Shown: positions 1 through 9,500 of the stretch, piece after piece
Layout: each line of letters begins with the position of its first letter
Position numbering within the stretch: the stretch's first letter is position 1
Source of the DNA: Myxococcus qinghaiensis
GTDB lineage: Bacteria > Myxococcota > Myxococcia > Myxococcales > Myxococcaceae
DNA: 64,000 bases
Direction of reading: 5' to 3'
Assembly (NCBI RefSeq): GCF_024198215.1
Contig: NZ_JAKCFA010000004.1
Span: 1 to 64,000 of the forward strand
Notes under the pieces: generated by a model
The model's input: the letters and a program-made list of their open reading frames with translations, nothing else
The model's database searches: none
What the model was told of the DNA's origin: nothing
Translations under genes and position numbers: made by a program

Positions 1-128
1 AGCCACCAACGCGGCGCCCTGGACGGCCTGAGCCAGCCCCATGTAGCGATCTCCAAGAGCGAGATCGCCACACCCTCAACCAGCTTGGTAGCCCCATGCA
101 AGGGCTACCTAACTGATCAGCATTGCGC
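1..128. other. Left edge, no assignable gene
   Basis: No gene can be assigned here. One plus-strand frame stays open from the first base to a TAG at 129-131, so the 3' end of a gene running in from the left is possible, but 43 codons without recognisable features are not enough to call it. The stretch also holds the hairpin at 87-109. Confidence 0.3.
87..109. terminator. Hairpin, possible terminator
   Basis: Perfect 8-bp inverted repeat GGTAGCCC/GGGCTACC with a 7-base loop. It lies 20 bases beyond the stop of the minus-strand gene that ends at 129. There is no T-run on either side, so it would be a stem-only terminator or a 3' stabiliser. Confidence 0.4.
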
Positions 129-764
129 CTAGCGACAGACGCGCGTCTTCATGCCGCAGGGGATGTCGAAGCTGCCCGCGACGCGGATGTTGCGGACGGT
201 GACGCCGGGCTTGTTCGCCGATTCGTGCGTCCGGGCGTTGAAGGTGAAGGTGCCCGCGACGCCGGTGCTGTCGAAGCGGGTGAGCACCAGCACGCCCGGC
301 TCGGTGAGCATGTAGTTGATGCCCTTGAGGCGCAGCGCCACGGGAAGCTGGCCGCGCTTCTCCTCGAAGGTGACGAGCGAGTACGTGCCCGGCTTGAAGG
401 GGATGCTCTCCTTCGTGTTCGTCCCGGGGAGGATGCTGAGGCTGCCCAGCGCGCCGTCCGAGGCGCTGATGCAGTGCAGGGACAGGGGACCCACCAGGCC
501 CGCGCCGCGCGCCGCCTGCTTCGCCAGGGCGGCCTGAGTCTTGTTGGGGTCCTTCTTGGACTTGCTGGCGACCTTCGCGAGGAGCTGACTCAGCTCCTCC
601 GGCGACACCCAGTGGTCCGAGGTGGCGGACTGGGTCCCTCCCTGGCCCGTGAAGGCCATCTGCACGCCTCCCATCACCCGGACCTCGCAAGTGCCCTGGC
701 GCTTCGCGGCGAGCGCGGGCAGACAGAAGAGGAGCGCGAAGGCGACGGTGGCGGCGTGTCGCAT
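129..764 (-). CDS. Secreted protein of unknown function
   Basis: A 211-residue protein with a classical Sec signal peptide: basic start MRH, a hydrophobic stretch, and an ALA-A cleavage site near residue 20. The ATG at 764 is preferred over upstream in-frame codons because it puts the signal peptide at the N-terminus. The mature part begins with a short Cys-containing segment, has a Lys/Ala-rich stretch around residues 55-80, and ends in a Cys-x4-Arg-x-Cys tail that could form a disulfide. I do not recognise the family. The upstream neighbour on the same strand is a lipoprotein gene whose stop is 71 bases away, so co-transcription is possible. Confidence 0.7.
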   Translation of the reverse strand: MRHAATVAFALLFCLPALAAKRQGTCEVRVMGGVQMAFTGQGGTQSATSDHWVSPEELSQLLAKVASKSKKDPNKTQAALAKQAARGAGLVGPLSLHCISASDGALGSLSILPGTNTKESIPFKPGTYSLVTFEEKRGQLPVALRLKGINYMLTEPGVLVLTRFDSTGVAGTFTFNARTHESANKPGVTVRNIRVAGSFDIPCGMKTRVCR

Positions 765-834
765 GACGGCGAGCCCTGGGGAGGGGGGCGACCTGGGTTG
801 CGGGGCGCCCGGTGGAGTCCAGGACTCTAGAACG

Positions 835-1641
835 TCACGGCGCCGGTGAGGCGCTCTTCGGGGCGGTTCCATCCGGCGGCCGGTCGATTTCCTCGGCGGG
901 GAAGTGGGCGGCGGCTTCCAGGTAGCGGGGCGGTTGGACCTTCCGTCGGTCCTTGCGGTTGAGGTCCTCCGGCTCCACGAAGGTTGGCTCCGCGCCGGCG
1001 CGCTGCTCCACGCGGGCCCCGTCGCAGAAGTGCCACGTGGTGTCGCCCGCCAGGCCCTGGCGCGCGTAGAACACCGTCGCCTCGCCCACCTTGGGGTTGG
1101 CCGTGCACCACGTGCCGCGCGCGGTGCTCTCGCGCTGGGGCGTCTCTTCCTTCCACTTCTCCTGGGCCGCCCGCACGGCCGCGGCCGCGAGCACCGCGTC
1201 GGACTCGGACAGCCGCGTCCGCGCCTCCTTCAGCAGCTCCTGACCCCGGCGCGAAATCTCCGGGAAGGCGCCCTTGTCCTTGAAGCCACAGCGCGCCAGG
1301 CCCCGGAGGTTTCCCTCGTGGACGTCCAGCACCTTGGGCAGCGAGGCCTGGGCCTCCTTCAAGAGCTCCACCTGCTGCGCGTGCTCCAGCGCCCGTGGAT
1401 TGGAGAGCTGCTCCGTCCCGTTGATGAAGCGCGCCAACAGGCCGTTGACCGCCGTCAGCTCGTCATTCAGCCAGCGCTGCTCGGCGTCACACGGGTCGGA
1501 CTTGGCGCCGCCATAGTCGCGGTAGTCCGCGCGGGACATTCCCAACGTGTAGTGCTGAACCGGGGGCGCGGGCCGTGACGCGCACGCCGACAGCGCCGTG
1601 CCCAGGGCCGCGAGCAGGACTCTCCGACGAAGTGACTTCAT
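835..1641 (-). CDS. Putative lipoprotein of unknown function
   Basis: A 268-residue protein. The signal sequence starts MKSLRRR and ends in a good lipobox, LSAC, with Cys20 as the expected lipidated residue. The ATG at 1641 is chosen over an in-frame GTG at 1674 because it places the basic n-region first and leaves the palindrome at 1663-1676 outside the gene. The body is mostly helical by composition (Lys/Glu/Ala/Leu-rich, residues 40-180). A second part with conserved-looking TWCTANPKVGEATVF and TWHFC segments may form a small disulfide-bonded domain. The tail is Pro-rich. No known domain is recognised. Confidence 0.7.
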   Translation of the reverse strand: MKSLRRRVLLAALGTALSACASRPAPPVQHYTLGMSRADYRDYGGAKSDPCDAEQRWLNDELTAVNGLLARFINGTEQLSNPRALEHAQQVELLKEAQASLPKVLDVHEGNLRGLARCGFKDKGAFPEISRRGQELLKEARTRLSESDAVLAAAAVRAAQEKWKEETPQRESTARGTWCTANPKVGEATVFYARQGLAGDTTWHFCDGARVEQRAGAEPTFVEPEDLNRKDRRKVQPPRYLEAAAHFPAEEIDRPPDGTAPKSASPAP

Positions 1642-2040
1642 GACGCTCCACTCTGCCATGTGGTTTGCGTGCAAACAAACCAGGACGGGGACTGGAGCGC
1701 CGTTCGTACTGCGAGTGTACGGGAGTGATTAAAGCGGGCAGGCGATGGGCCTGCTCCTCGAGTCCCGCCTCCAGGCCACCCCAGTTCGTCAGCCGCGCTC
1801 CGGCGACATCAGTCCCTCCAGATGGGTCGAGTCAGGGGTTTCCAAGATACAAAAGTGACTGGGATTCATTTGTCGCAAGGTCGCGTTCCGGTTCTTGTCG
1901 ATGGGGTGGGGGAGATGGTTGTCCGGTGAGGGGTATCCAGGGGCGGGGTGGGCTGGCCGGGAAGTTGGAGAGGGGGCGTCGTTCTCCGGACAGGGCGTGT
2001 GTGTTCCACGCGCCCTGGAACCTGGAACCGGAGATGCACG
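1642..2040. promoter_or_regulatory. Divergent intergenic region
   Basis: About 400 bases between the lipoprotein gene (minus) and the metalloprotease gene (plus). It must hold both promoters. The only ordered element I see is the palindrome at 1663-1676. No convincing -35/-10 pair or sigma-54 site could be read, and no small gene is supported. Confidence 0.5.
1663..1676. promoter_or_regulatory. Palindromic operator-like site
   Basis: GTTTGC-GT-GCAAAC: perfect 6-bp arms with a 2-bp spacer. It lies 22-35 bases upstream of the lipoprotein ATG at 1641, a typical place for a dimeric repressor to bind. It is AT-richer than its surroundings. Confidence 0.4.
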
Positions 2041-4314
2041 ATGCGCGAACGGAAGGTCTTGCCGAGGGGCTCGCTGCTGGGGGCCCTGTTGCTGACGCTG
2101 TTGTGGGGGCCGGGCTGTGGTGACACCGGAGGGGCACCCGCCGTCGAGGTGGACCCTCCCGAGGAGGGGGCGGCGGAGGAGCTGGACGGGGCCTTCGTCG
2201 CGGTGCCCCGGACGGTGAGCGCGGAGGTGAAGCGCCAGGCGGAGCAGAAGCTGGAGGGCGTGGTGGAGGACTCGGGGACGAGCTTCTACCTGGCCATCCG
2301 CAAGAGCGAGCTGGGGCAGCGGTGGTTCCTGTCCGCGTACCTCACGCAGAACCACCCGGGGGGCGTCTACTACAACGCGGCCAGCTCGCTGGGCACGCGG
2401 GTGGTGAGCTTCAAGGAGCAGAACGGGAAGCTGTTCGTCCTGGACGTGGATGACCGCAAGGTCATCAGCGACGTGTTCGAGCCACAGGTCCTGGTGGAGG
2501 CGTACCCCATCGTCACGGACCATGCGCCGTTCAACCGGCGGCGGAGCTCGGACAAGTACGTGCTCATCGACCCGACAGCGGGGTTCAACCGCTTCGGGGT
2601 GATGGGGGATTTGAACGCGAGCCTGTTGCAGGCCCACTTCCAGGTGGAGCTGAGCTTCGCGCAGCGGCTGCGGCCCATCGCCGACGGCGTCACCTTCGAG
2701 CAGGTCTTCACCGGCTACTCGAACCTGCCCGATGACCTGGCCCCCCTCTTCCTGGAGGAGAACCCGTTCCGCACGTCGGGCACGCTGAGCGTGGCGCTGC
2801 GGCGCTACAAGGAGAGCCCGGGCTATGTGCCCACGCCGCCGCCGGACGTGGAGCACTACTTCCTGAGCGAGGAGAAGCTGATTCCGAACACGGGCAGCTA
2901 CACGGAGCAGGTGGCCTCCAAGTGGGCCATCTACCCGGGCATGACGCCCATCCGCTGGAACATCACCTCCAGCATCCACACCGTGCAGAATGACCCGCGC
3001 TTCCAGGAGTACGACGTGGTGGGCGCGGTGAAGCGGGGCATTGAAAACTGGAACACGGCCTTCGGCTTCAAGGCGCTGGAGGCGGTGGTGGCGGACGGCT
3101 CGCGCGACTTCGGCGACGACGACGAGAACTACCTCATCTTCGACCCGGACCCGTGGACGCCGTTCGCCTTCGCCAACTGGCGCTCCAATCCGAACACCGG
3201 CGAGGTGCGGGGCGCCAGCGTCTACATGAGCAACATCTGGCTGGAGACGGCGCACCTGGACTTCGAGGGGGACGTGGACGCGCTCGCCGCCGAGCGGCCC
3301 GTGCACCCGCTGCGCCTCACGTGGTCCGGCATGGGCGGACAGGCGCTGTGCGATATGCGCAAGGAGGCCCGGGTGGCCAGCACCGAGACCGCCGGACTGG
3401 CGCCGCCGGGCACGCCGCTCACCAAGAAGCAGAAGGTGGAGGCGCACCTCACCCAACTGGTGCTGCACGAGATTGGCCACACGCTGGGCCTGCGCCACAA
3501 CTTCGCGGGCTCCAACATCTATGACGGCAGCGCCACGGGACGGCGCTCCAGCTCGGTGATGGACTACACCTCGGACCTGGACAACGTGTACGGCGACATG
3601 CCGGGGCCGTATGACGTGCAGGCGGTGCGCTACCTCTATGGCCTGTCACCGGACCTGCCCACGTATCCCTTCTGCACGGACCCGGACACGCGCGTCGACC
3701 CGACGTGCAACCGGTATGACCGCTTCGACGAGCCGCTGACGAAGTTCTACGTGCCCGCCCTGCACCAGGCGCTGGCGCAGTTGATGGCCGCCTCTCCGGC
3801 GACGTACCCGCGGCTGGCGTACCTCTTCAACACGAACGCCAACTCGGTGTTCCAGTTCGTCCGGGCGGGGAGCGCGTCGACGCAGTTGCTCGCGTACCAG
3901 CTCGCGCTGCAGACGGTGCGGCCTCCGCTGGTGGTGCCGCCGGGGGCGCCCGCGCTCCATGCGCAGCGCGCGGATGACCTCGCGCGTCGGCTCCTGTCCC
4001 GGCTGTATCTGGACCCGGCGGCGGAGCGGGGCGTGTTCTCCGCGAACCCGTCCAACGCCACGGCGCTGCTGTCCGCGGTGCTCACGGACGTGCAGGCGAT
4101 TCTGCTGAACACGGATGGGGTGCGTGGCTACGCGGCGCGCAGGACGATGGTGGACATCCTGAAGGCGCAGCAGACGCTGGCTTCGTACTCCACGCTGGCG
4201 TCGGCTCGGGACACGCTCACCGCGCAGCTTCCGTCCCTGGGCGCGGATGACCGCCTGCAGACCGCGGACTTGATTGCCCGCATCACCGCGGCGCTGTCGC
4301 CCTACTACCGCTGA
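2041..4314 (+). CDS. Secreted zinc-dependent metalloprotease
   Basis: A 757-residue exported protease. The N-terminus is basic then hydrophobic and ends WGPGC (Cys26), a weak lipobox, so either lipoprotein or Sec cleavage is possible. The catalytic motif HEIGHTLGLRH occupies residues 476-486 (His476, Glu477, His480, His486), and a Met-turn (SVMDY, Met507) follows about 20 residues later, as in metzincins. The layout, a large N-terminal part then HEIGHTLGLRHNF, resembles the DUF5117/DUF4953 peptidase group. The ATG at 2041 is the first that puts the signal at the N-terminus. It ends at a strong bidirectional hairpin shared with the convergent carboxylase operon. A role in degrading external protein is likely, but the substrate is unknown. 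Confidence 0.85.
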   Translation: MRERKVLPRGSLLGALLLTLLWGPGCGDTGGAPAVEVDPPEEGAAEELDGAFVAVPRTVSAEVKRQAEQKLEGVVEDSGTSFYLAIRKSELGQRWFLSAYLTQNHPGGVYYNAASSLGTRVVSFKEQNGKLFVLDVDDRKVISDVFEPQVLVEAYPIVTDHAPFNRRRSSDKYVLIDPTAGFNRFGVMGDLNASLLQAHFQVELSFAQRLRPIADGVTFEQVFTGYSNLPDDLAPLFLEENPFRTSGTLSVALRRYKESPGYVPTPPPDVEHYFLSEEKLIPNTGSYTEQVASKWAIYPGMTPIRWNITSSIHTVQNDPRFQEYDVVGAVKRGIENWNTAFGFKALEAVVADGSRDFGDDDENYLIFDPDPWTPFAFANWRSNPNTGEVRGASVYMSNIWLETAHLDFEGDVDALAAERPVHPLRLTWSGMGGQALCDMRKEARVASTETAGLAPPGTPLTKKQKVEAHLTQLVLHEIGHTLGLRHNFAGSNIYDGSATGRRSSSVMDYTSDLDNVYGDMPGPYDVQAVRYLYGLSPDLPTYPFCTDPDTRVDPTCNRYDRFDEPLTKFYVPALHQALAQLMAASPATYPRLAYLFNTNANSVFQFVRAGSASTQLLAYQLALQTVRPPLVVPPGAPALHAQRADDLARRLLSRLYLDPAAERGVFSANPSNATALLSAVLTDVQAILLNTDGVRGYAARRTMVDILKAQQTLASYSTLASARDTLTAQLPSLGADDRLQTADLIARITAALSPYYR

Positions 4315-4327
4315 GGCCTGGGTGCCT

Positions 4328-4362
4328 GGGGGCGGCGCGCGAGCAACAGGCGCGCCGCTCCC
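4328..4362. terminator. Bidirectional terminator hairpin
   Basis: A 13-bp stem (4328-4340 with 4350-4362, one G-U pair) and a 9-base loop, very GC-rich. It sits between the convergent metalloprotease gene and the biotin carrier gene, so it can stop transcription from both sides. Confidence 0.75.
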
Positions 4363-4373
4363 GACGAAGGCCG

Positions 4374-4883
4374 CTACTCGACGATGACCAGCCTGGCGTT
4401 GTTCTCCACGGTGGTGCCTTCCTTGGCGAACAGCTCGGTCACCTTGCCCGCCTTGGGGCTCTTGAGCTCGTTCTCCATCTTCATGGCCTCCACCACCACC
4501 AGGCCCTGGCCTTCCTTCACCTCGTCGCCCACCTTCACCAGCACCTTCACCACCTTGCCGGGCATGGGCGCGGTGACGAGCTGCTTGCCCTCCACGGAGA
4601 AGGCGGCGGTGCCCGCGCGCAGCCGCAGCCGGCGCTCGTCCGCCACGTCGAAGCGGCTGACCTGGCCGCGCAGGAGCACGCCGACCTCGTCGCCGCTCTC
4701 CTCGAACTCGGCGCTGTAGGACTGGCCGTCCACCAGCATGCTCATGGTGCCGTGCTCGAGCGCCAGCGCGTCCACCTGGTAGGTGACGCCGTTGACGGTC
4801 AGCTTGTACCTGTCGCCCCCCAGGGCCTCCAGGTCCACCGGCACCGCTTCCTTCTGCCCCTGCTGCTTCGTGAAATAGCGCAT
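4374..4883 (-). CDS. accB: Biotin carboxyl carrier protein of acyl-CoA carboxylase
   Basis: A 169-residue protein that carries the covalently bound biotin of an acyl-CoA (acetyl/propionyl-CoA) carboxylase. The biotinyl-lipoyl domain is at about residues 98-169 and has the motif EAMKMEN, with Lys135 the biotinylated residue, and the usual APMPGKV start. The first 95 residues resemble the N-terminal extension found next to this domain in propionyl-CoA carboxylase-type enzymes. The start is 27 bases after the stop of the biotin carboxylase gene, so the two form an operon. The partner carboxyltransferase is probably the gene at 11685-13247. Confidence 0.9.
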   Translation of the reverse strand: MRYFTKQQGQKEAVPVDLEALGGDRYKLTVNGVTYQVDALALEHGTMSMLVDGQSYSAEFEESGDEVGVLLRGQVSRFDVADERRLRLRAGTAAFSVEGKQLVTAPMPGKVVKVLVKVGDEVKEGQGLVVVEAMKMENELKSPKAGKVTELFAKEGTTVENNARLVIVE

Positions 4884-4910
4884 GGAAGTCTCGTGAACTC
4901 GGAGGTGGGG

Positions 4911-6434
4911 TTACCGGCGGCGGGAGCGCAGCGCCAGGCGCCACGGGCTGATGCGTCCACTGCTCGCGTCGGCCGCGTCCGCCTTGCCACCGGGCATCTT
5001 CTTGGCGCGCTTCGTGTCGCGCTGGTGCGCGTACACCGCGCTGGCCAGCAGGGCCATCTCGCTCAGCTTCGGGTCCTCCACGCCTTGCAGCGTGGTGTGC
5101 TCGCGGCCGAGGAAGCCCGTGTCGTAGTCGCCCTCGATGAACTCGGGGTGCGCCAGAATCGCGCGCAGGTAGCGGATGTTGGTGGTGATGCCCTTCACCA
5201 CGTACTCGGACAGCGCGCGCTGGGCCCGGGCAATCGCCTCGCGCCGCGTGGGAGCCCACACGGACAGCTTGGAAATCATCGGGTCATAGAAGTTGGGCAC
5301 CGTGTAGCCGGGGAACACGCCCGAGTCGTCGCGGACGTTGGGGCCGCCCGGCACGCGCAGGTACGTGATTTTTCCCGGGCTGGGCATGAAGTTGCGCGAC
5401 GGGTCCTCCGCGTACACGCGCACCTCAATCGAGTGGCCGCGCGGCGTGGGCGCCTCCAGCAGCGGCAGCTTCTCGCCCTCGGCGACCTTGATTTGCAGCG
5501 CGACGAGGTCCAGCCCCGTCACCCACTCCGTCACCGGGTGCTCCACCTGGAGGCGGGTGTTCATCTCCAGGAAGTAGAAGTTGCGGTGCACGTCGACCAG
5601 GAACTCCACCGTGCCGGCGCCCACGTAGTTGACGGCCTTGGCCGCCTTCACCGCGACCTCACCCATCTGCGCGCGAAGCTCCGGCGTCAGGATGGGGCTG
5701 GGCGTCTCCTCCACGACTTTCTGGTGCCGGCGCTGCGCCGAGCACTCGCGCTCGTTCAGGTGGATGACGTTGCCGTGCGTGTCGGCGAACACCTGGATTT
5801 CGACGTGGTGTGGCTTCTCGAGATACTTCTCGATGTAGACGGCGTCGTTGCCGAAGGAGTTGAGCGCCTCGCTCTTGGCGGAGCGCCACGCGGACTCGAA
5901 GTCGCCCATGCCTTCCACGCGGCGCATGCCCTTGCCACCACCGCCGCCGGCGGCCTTGAGCATGATGGGGAAGCCAATCTTCTGCGCGTACTCGCGGGCC
6001 TCGGCCTCGGTGGCGATGGGCTCGGTGGTGCCGGGGACGACGGGCACGCCGACCTTCATCATGTTCGCGCGGGCGCGGGTCTTCTCGCCCATGGCGTCCA
6101 TGGCGGCGGCGGGCGGGCCGATGAAGGTGATGCCGGCGGCCTCGCAGGCGCGCACGAAGGAGGCGTTCTCGGAGAGGAAGCCATAGCCGGGGTGGATGGC
6201 GTCCGCGCCGGAGGCCTTGGCGGCGTCGAGGATGCGCTGCTGGACCAGGTAGCTCTCGCGGGAGGGCGGCGGCCCGACGAAGAAGGCCTGGTCCGCGGTG
6301 CGGACATGCAGGGCGGAGCGGTCTGCTTCCGAGTACACCGCCACGGTGGCGATGCCGAGTTCCTTGCAGGTGCGCATCACCCGGATGGCGATCTCGCCGC
6401 GATTGGCGACGAGCACTTTGCGGATCTTGGGCAT
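4911..6434 (-). CDS. accC: Biotin carboxylase subunit of acyl-CoA carboxylase
   Basis: A 507-residue ATP-dependent biotin carboxylase. It carboxylates the biotin on the carrier protein made by the next gene. Landmarks are the N-terminal KVLVANRGEIAIRV, HPGYGFLSEN, the glycine-rich ATP loop KAAGGGGGKGM, RECSAQRRHQKVVEE and EMNTRLQVEHPVTE, all intact. The C-terminus has about 50 extra Lys/Ala/Arg-rich residues beyond the usual core. The ATG at 6434 gives the family's normal start. The same frame stays open far upstream, but that part is antisense to the MYXO-CTERM gene and is not coding. It is divergent from the gene at 6591, with 156 bases between the starts. Confidence 0.95.
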   Translation of the reverse strand: MPKIRKVLVANRGEIAIRVMRTCKELGIATVAVYSEADRSALHVRTADQAFFVGPPPSRESYLVQQRILDAAKASGADAIHPGYGFLSENASFVRACEAAGITFIGPPAAAMDAMGEKTRARANMMKVGVPVVPGTTEPIATEAEAREYAQKIGFPIMLKAAGGGGGKGMRRVEGMGDFESAWRSAKSEALNSFGNDAVYIEKYLEKPHHVEIQVFADTHGNVIHLNERECSAQRRHQKVVEETPSPILTPELRAQMGEVAVKAAKAVNYVGAGTVEFLVDVHRNFYFLEMNTRLQVEHPVTEWVTGLDLVALQIKVAEGEKLPLLEAPTPRGHSIEVRVYAEDPSRNFMPSPGKITYLRVPGGPNVRDDSGVFPGYTVPNFYDPMISKLSVWAPTRREAIARAQRALSEYVVKGITTNIRYLRAILAHPEFIEGDYDTGFLGREHTTLQGVEDPKLSEMALLASAVYAHQRDTKRAKKMPGGKADAADASSGRISPWRLALRSRRR

Positions 6435-6590
6435 GGCCGCCCGTCTACCACGGGCCGACCCGTTTTGCGTGGGTTGGATGGGGTCATCCCGGGGCCCCTG
6501 GGACGGGGGCAACCCACCCCCGGCGTGGCTCGTGGGGCGTCCCGGGGATGCGGTAGGCTCAACGGCGGGGCCGTACAGGAAACACTCTTC

Positions 6591-9500
6591 ATGCACTCTT
6601 CGTCCGTCGTTCCCTCCCGGCTCTTCACGCTGGGAGGTGGGGCCCTGCTCGCCGTGTGGCTGAGCATGTCCGCTTGCAGGCAGTCCGACCCGCCCCTGGC
6701 TTCGGAGTCGCCGCCGCCTTCGACCGCGGCCGTCTCGCCTCCCCTGGACGTCCAGGCGGTGGTTCGCCGGGCGGAGCGCGCGTTCCGTGCCGGGAAGACG
6801 GGGGCCTTCTCGGGGGACCAGGACACCTATTCCCTGAGCGTGGAGCCTGATGGCTCCCTGGTGCTCGTGCCTCGTCATCTGGTGGAAGGTGTCGCGTCGC
6901 CCGCTGACGCCTCGCGTGCGCCGGGCAAGGTGACGGCACGGCCTGTCACCAGCGCGCCGTTGAGGGTGCGCACGGTGGAGGTGTCGCGCGGTGGACGGTC
7001 GCTGCTGGAGGGCTTGGAGGCCTCGGTCCGGAAGGATGGCGCGCTGGCGTTGGCGCGCGGGCCGGTGGTGGAGGTGCTGGAGAACGGCGACGTCGGCGTG
7101 GAGCAGCGCTGGGAGTGGGCGACCCAGCCCGAGGGCACGGGCGACCTGGAGATCCGCGTGGCCGTGGAGGGCCTGGAGTACGCGGGCGTGACGGAGCACG
7201 GGCACCACTTCGTGGACCCGGTGACGCGGCTGGGCGCGCGCTATGGCCGTGCGACGTGGGTGGACGCGGCGGGTCGCAGGACGGACGTCGAGACGGTGCG
7301 CGAGGCCAGGGCGTTGGTGATGCGGGTGCCGGCGCGGGTGCTGGAGGGCTCGGCGTGGCCGGCGGTGCTGGACCCCGTGGTGTCTCCGGAAATCGACCTG
7401 GATGTTCCGCTGCCGGTGCCCAACGCGCTGTCGAACACGGAGTCCGCGGTGGCCTTTGGCGGGGGCGTCTACCTGGTGGCCTGGCAGAACCGCATCTTCA
7501 CCCAGGACGAGCTGCTGTTCGCCCGGGTGCGCGCATCGGATGGACAGGTGCTGGACGTGGGGAGCCTCGCGCTGGCGCTGGGGACGGGAGACCAGCGCTT
7601 CGTCGCTGTCGCCTCCAACGGGAATGACTTCCTGCTGGCGTGGGAGGACTCCCAGGTCAGCTCGACGACCGGGCCCTATTCGGACCTGAAGGGGGCGCGT
7701 GTGCGGGGAGCGGATGGACGGCTGCTCGACCCGATGCACCTGATTCTCTCCGCGTCCGTGGGAGACGAGCGCCGGCCCGCCATCGCCTCGAACGGTACGG
7801 ACTACCTGGTGGTCTGGGAGGACGACCGGCGCATGTACAACACCCCGGATGTCCGTGGCACGCGGGTGAGGGCCTCGGATGGCGCGATTCTCGATGTGGG
7901 AGGTCGGTTCATCGCGGGGGGATACAACGCCACCAACCACTGGCTGCCCCAGGTGGCGTACGCCCAGGGCCATTACCTGGTCACCTTCACCAACGGCGAC
8001 CTCCGTGGCACGCGGGTCCGTGCGTCGGACATGGCGGTGCTGGATGGCAACAGCGGCTTCATCATCTCCACGTCCGCGAACATCCAGGCCCAAGGGAACC
8101 TCGCCTTCGACGGGGAGCTGTTCCTGGTGGTCTGGACGGACTTCCGCAACGGCTCCAGCAACCCGGACATCTTCGCCGCGCGCGTGCGCCCGGACGGGAC
8201 GGTCCTGGACCCGACGGGACTGGCCATCTCGACGGCGGCGAACCGGCAGGAAGGAGGGACGGTCGCCTCGGCCGAGTATGGCTTCCTCGTGGCGTGGCAG
8301 CACACGGTGTCCAGCAACGTCACGGACATCCATGTCGCGAGGGTGGGCCGCGACGGAGTGGTGGGAGGCTCGCGGACCGTGGGACAGCCCTCGTCGGTGA
8401 GTGACCAGGAGAAGATGCCTGCCCTGGCCAGCGGCAGGGGAGGGACCTTTTTCGTCGCGTGGAATGAGACCCGTCCCACGTCTCACAGCGTGGTCTCCGG
8501 CGCGCTGTTGGACGTGTTCGGGGGGATGCTGAGTGCCGAGCAGATGCTCTCCGCGGACGTGAGCGCGGAGCAGGCGCCCGCGACGGCCTATGCGAATGGC
8601 ACGTACCTGGTGGTGTGGCAGGACAATCGCGCGCGGAGCAATGTCTCCGATATCCTGGGCGCTCGGGTGAGGGCGTCGGATGGGGTGGTGCTCGATGACC
8701 CGCCATTGCTCATCGCGACCTCCGCGCGCCTGGAGGAGCTGCCGAGCGTGGCGACGGATGGGAGCCAGTTCCTGGTGGTCTTCCAGCATCGGTCTGAGAC
8801 CGTCTCCGACAGCAGCAACATCTTCGGCGTCCGAGTGCGGGCGTCGGACGGGGTGGTGCTCGACGGCACGATGATTCCCATCTCCACGGCGGTGCGCGAC
8901 CAGCGGGCCCCCTTGGTGAGCTTCGCCGGGGGTTACTACCTGGTGGTGTGGACCGACTTCCGCACGGGAGGGCTCTATTCGGACATTTATGCCGCGCGGG
9001 TGCGCGCCTCGGACGGTGTCGCCATGGATCCGCAGGGCATCGCGGTGTCCACGGCGGCGGCGGACCAGTTGAGCCCGGTGGTGGTCTCTGGGGGTGAGCA
9101 GTTCTTCGTGGTCTGGCAGGACCGGCGCGTCTCGAACTTGTCGGATGTCTATGGCGCGCGGGTGCGTGCGTCGGATGGCGTGGTGCTGGATGCGTCTGGC
9201 ATCGCGGTGGCGACGGACACCTGGGGCGAGGTGTCTCCCACCGTGGCGTTCGACGGGAGCCATTACCTGGTGGCCTGGGAGGACCAGCGCTTCGCGGACG
9301 GAACGATTCAGGGGCGTCGGGTGAGAGCGTCGGATGGCGTGGCGCTCACACCGGCGAGGATTCCCCTGGCCTCCGCGCCGGTCCACCCGCTCCAGTCGAC
9401 CCTGGCTTTCGATGGGATGCGATATCTGCTCGTGTGGAATCGGGACTACGTGAGCTACTCGGAGGTCATGCTTCACGGGCGCCGGTTCACGCCGGAGGTC

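Noticed and set aside
4752..6590. Open frame continuing upstream of the MYXO-CTERM gene on the plus strand
   Set aside because: It lies opposite the biotin carboxylase genes, whose motifs are intact, and its translation is an Arg/His/Leu-rich shadow with no start signal.
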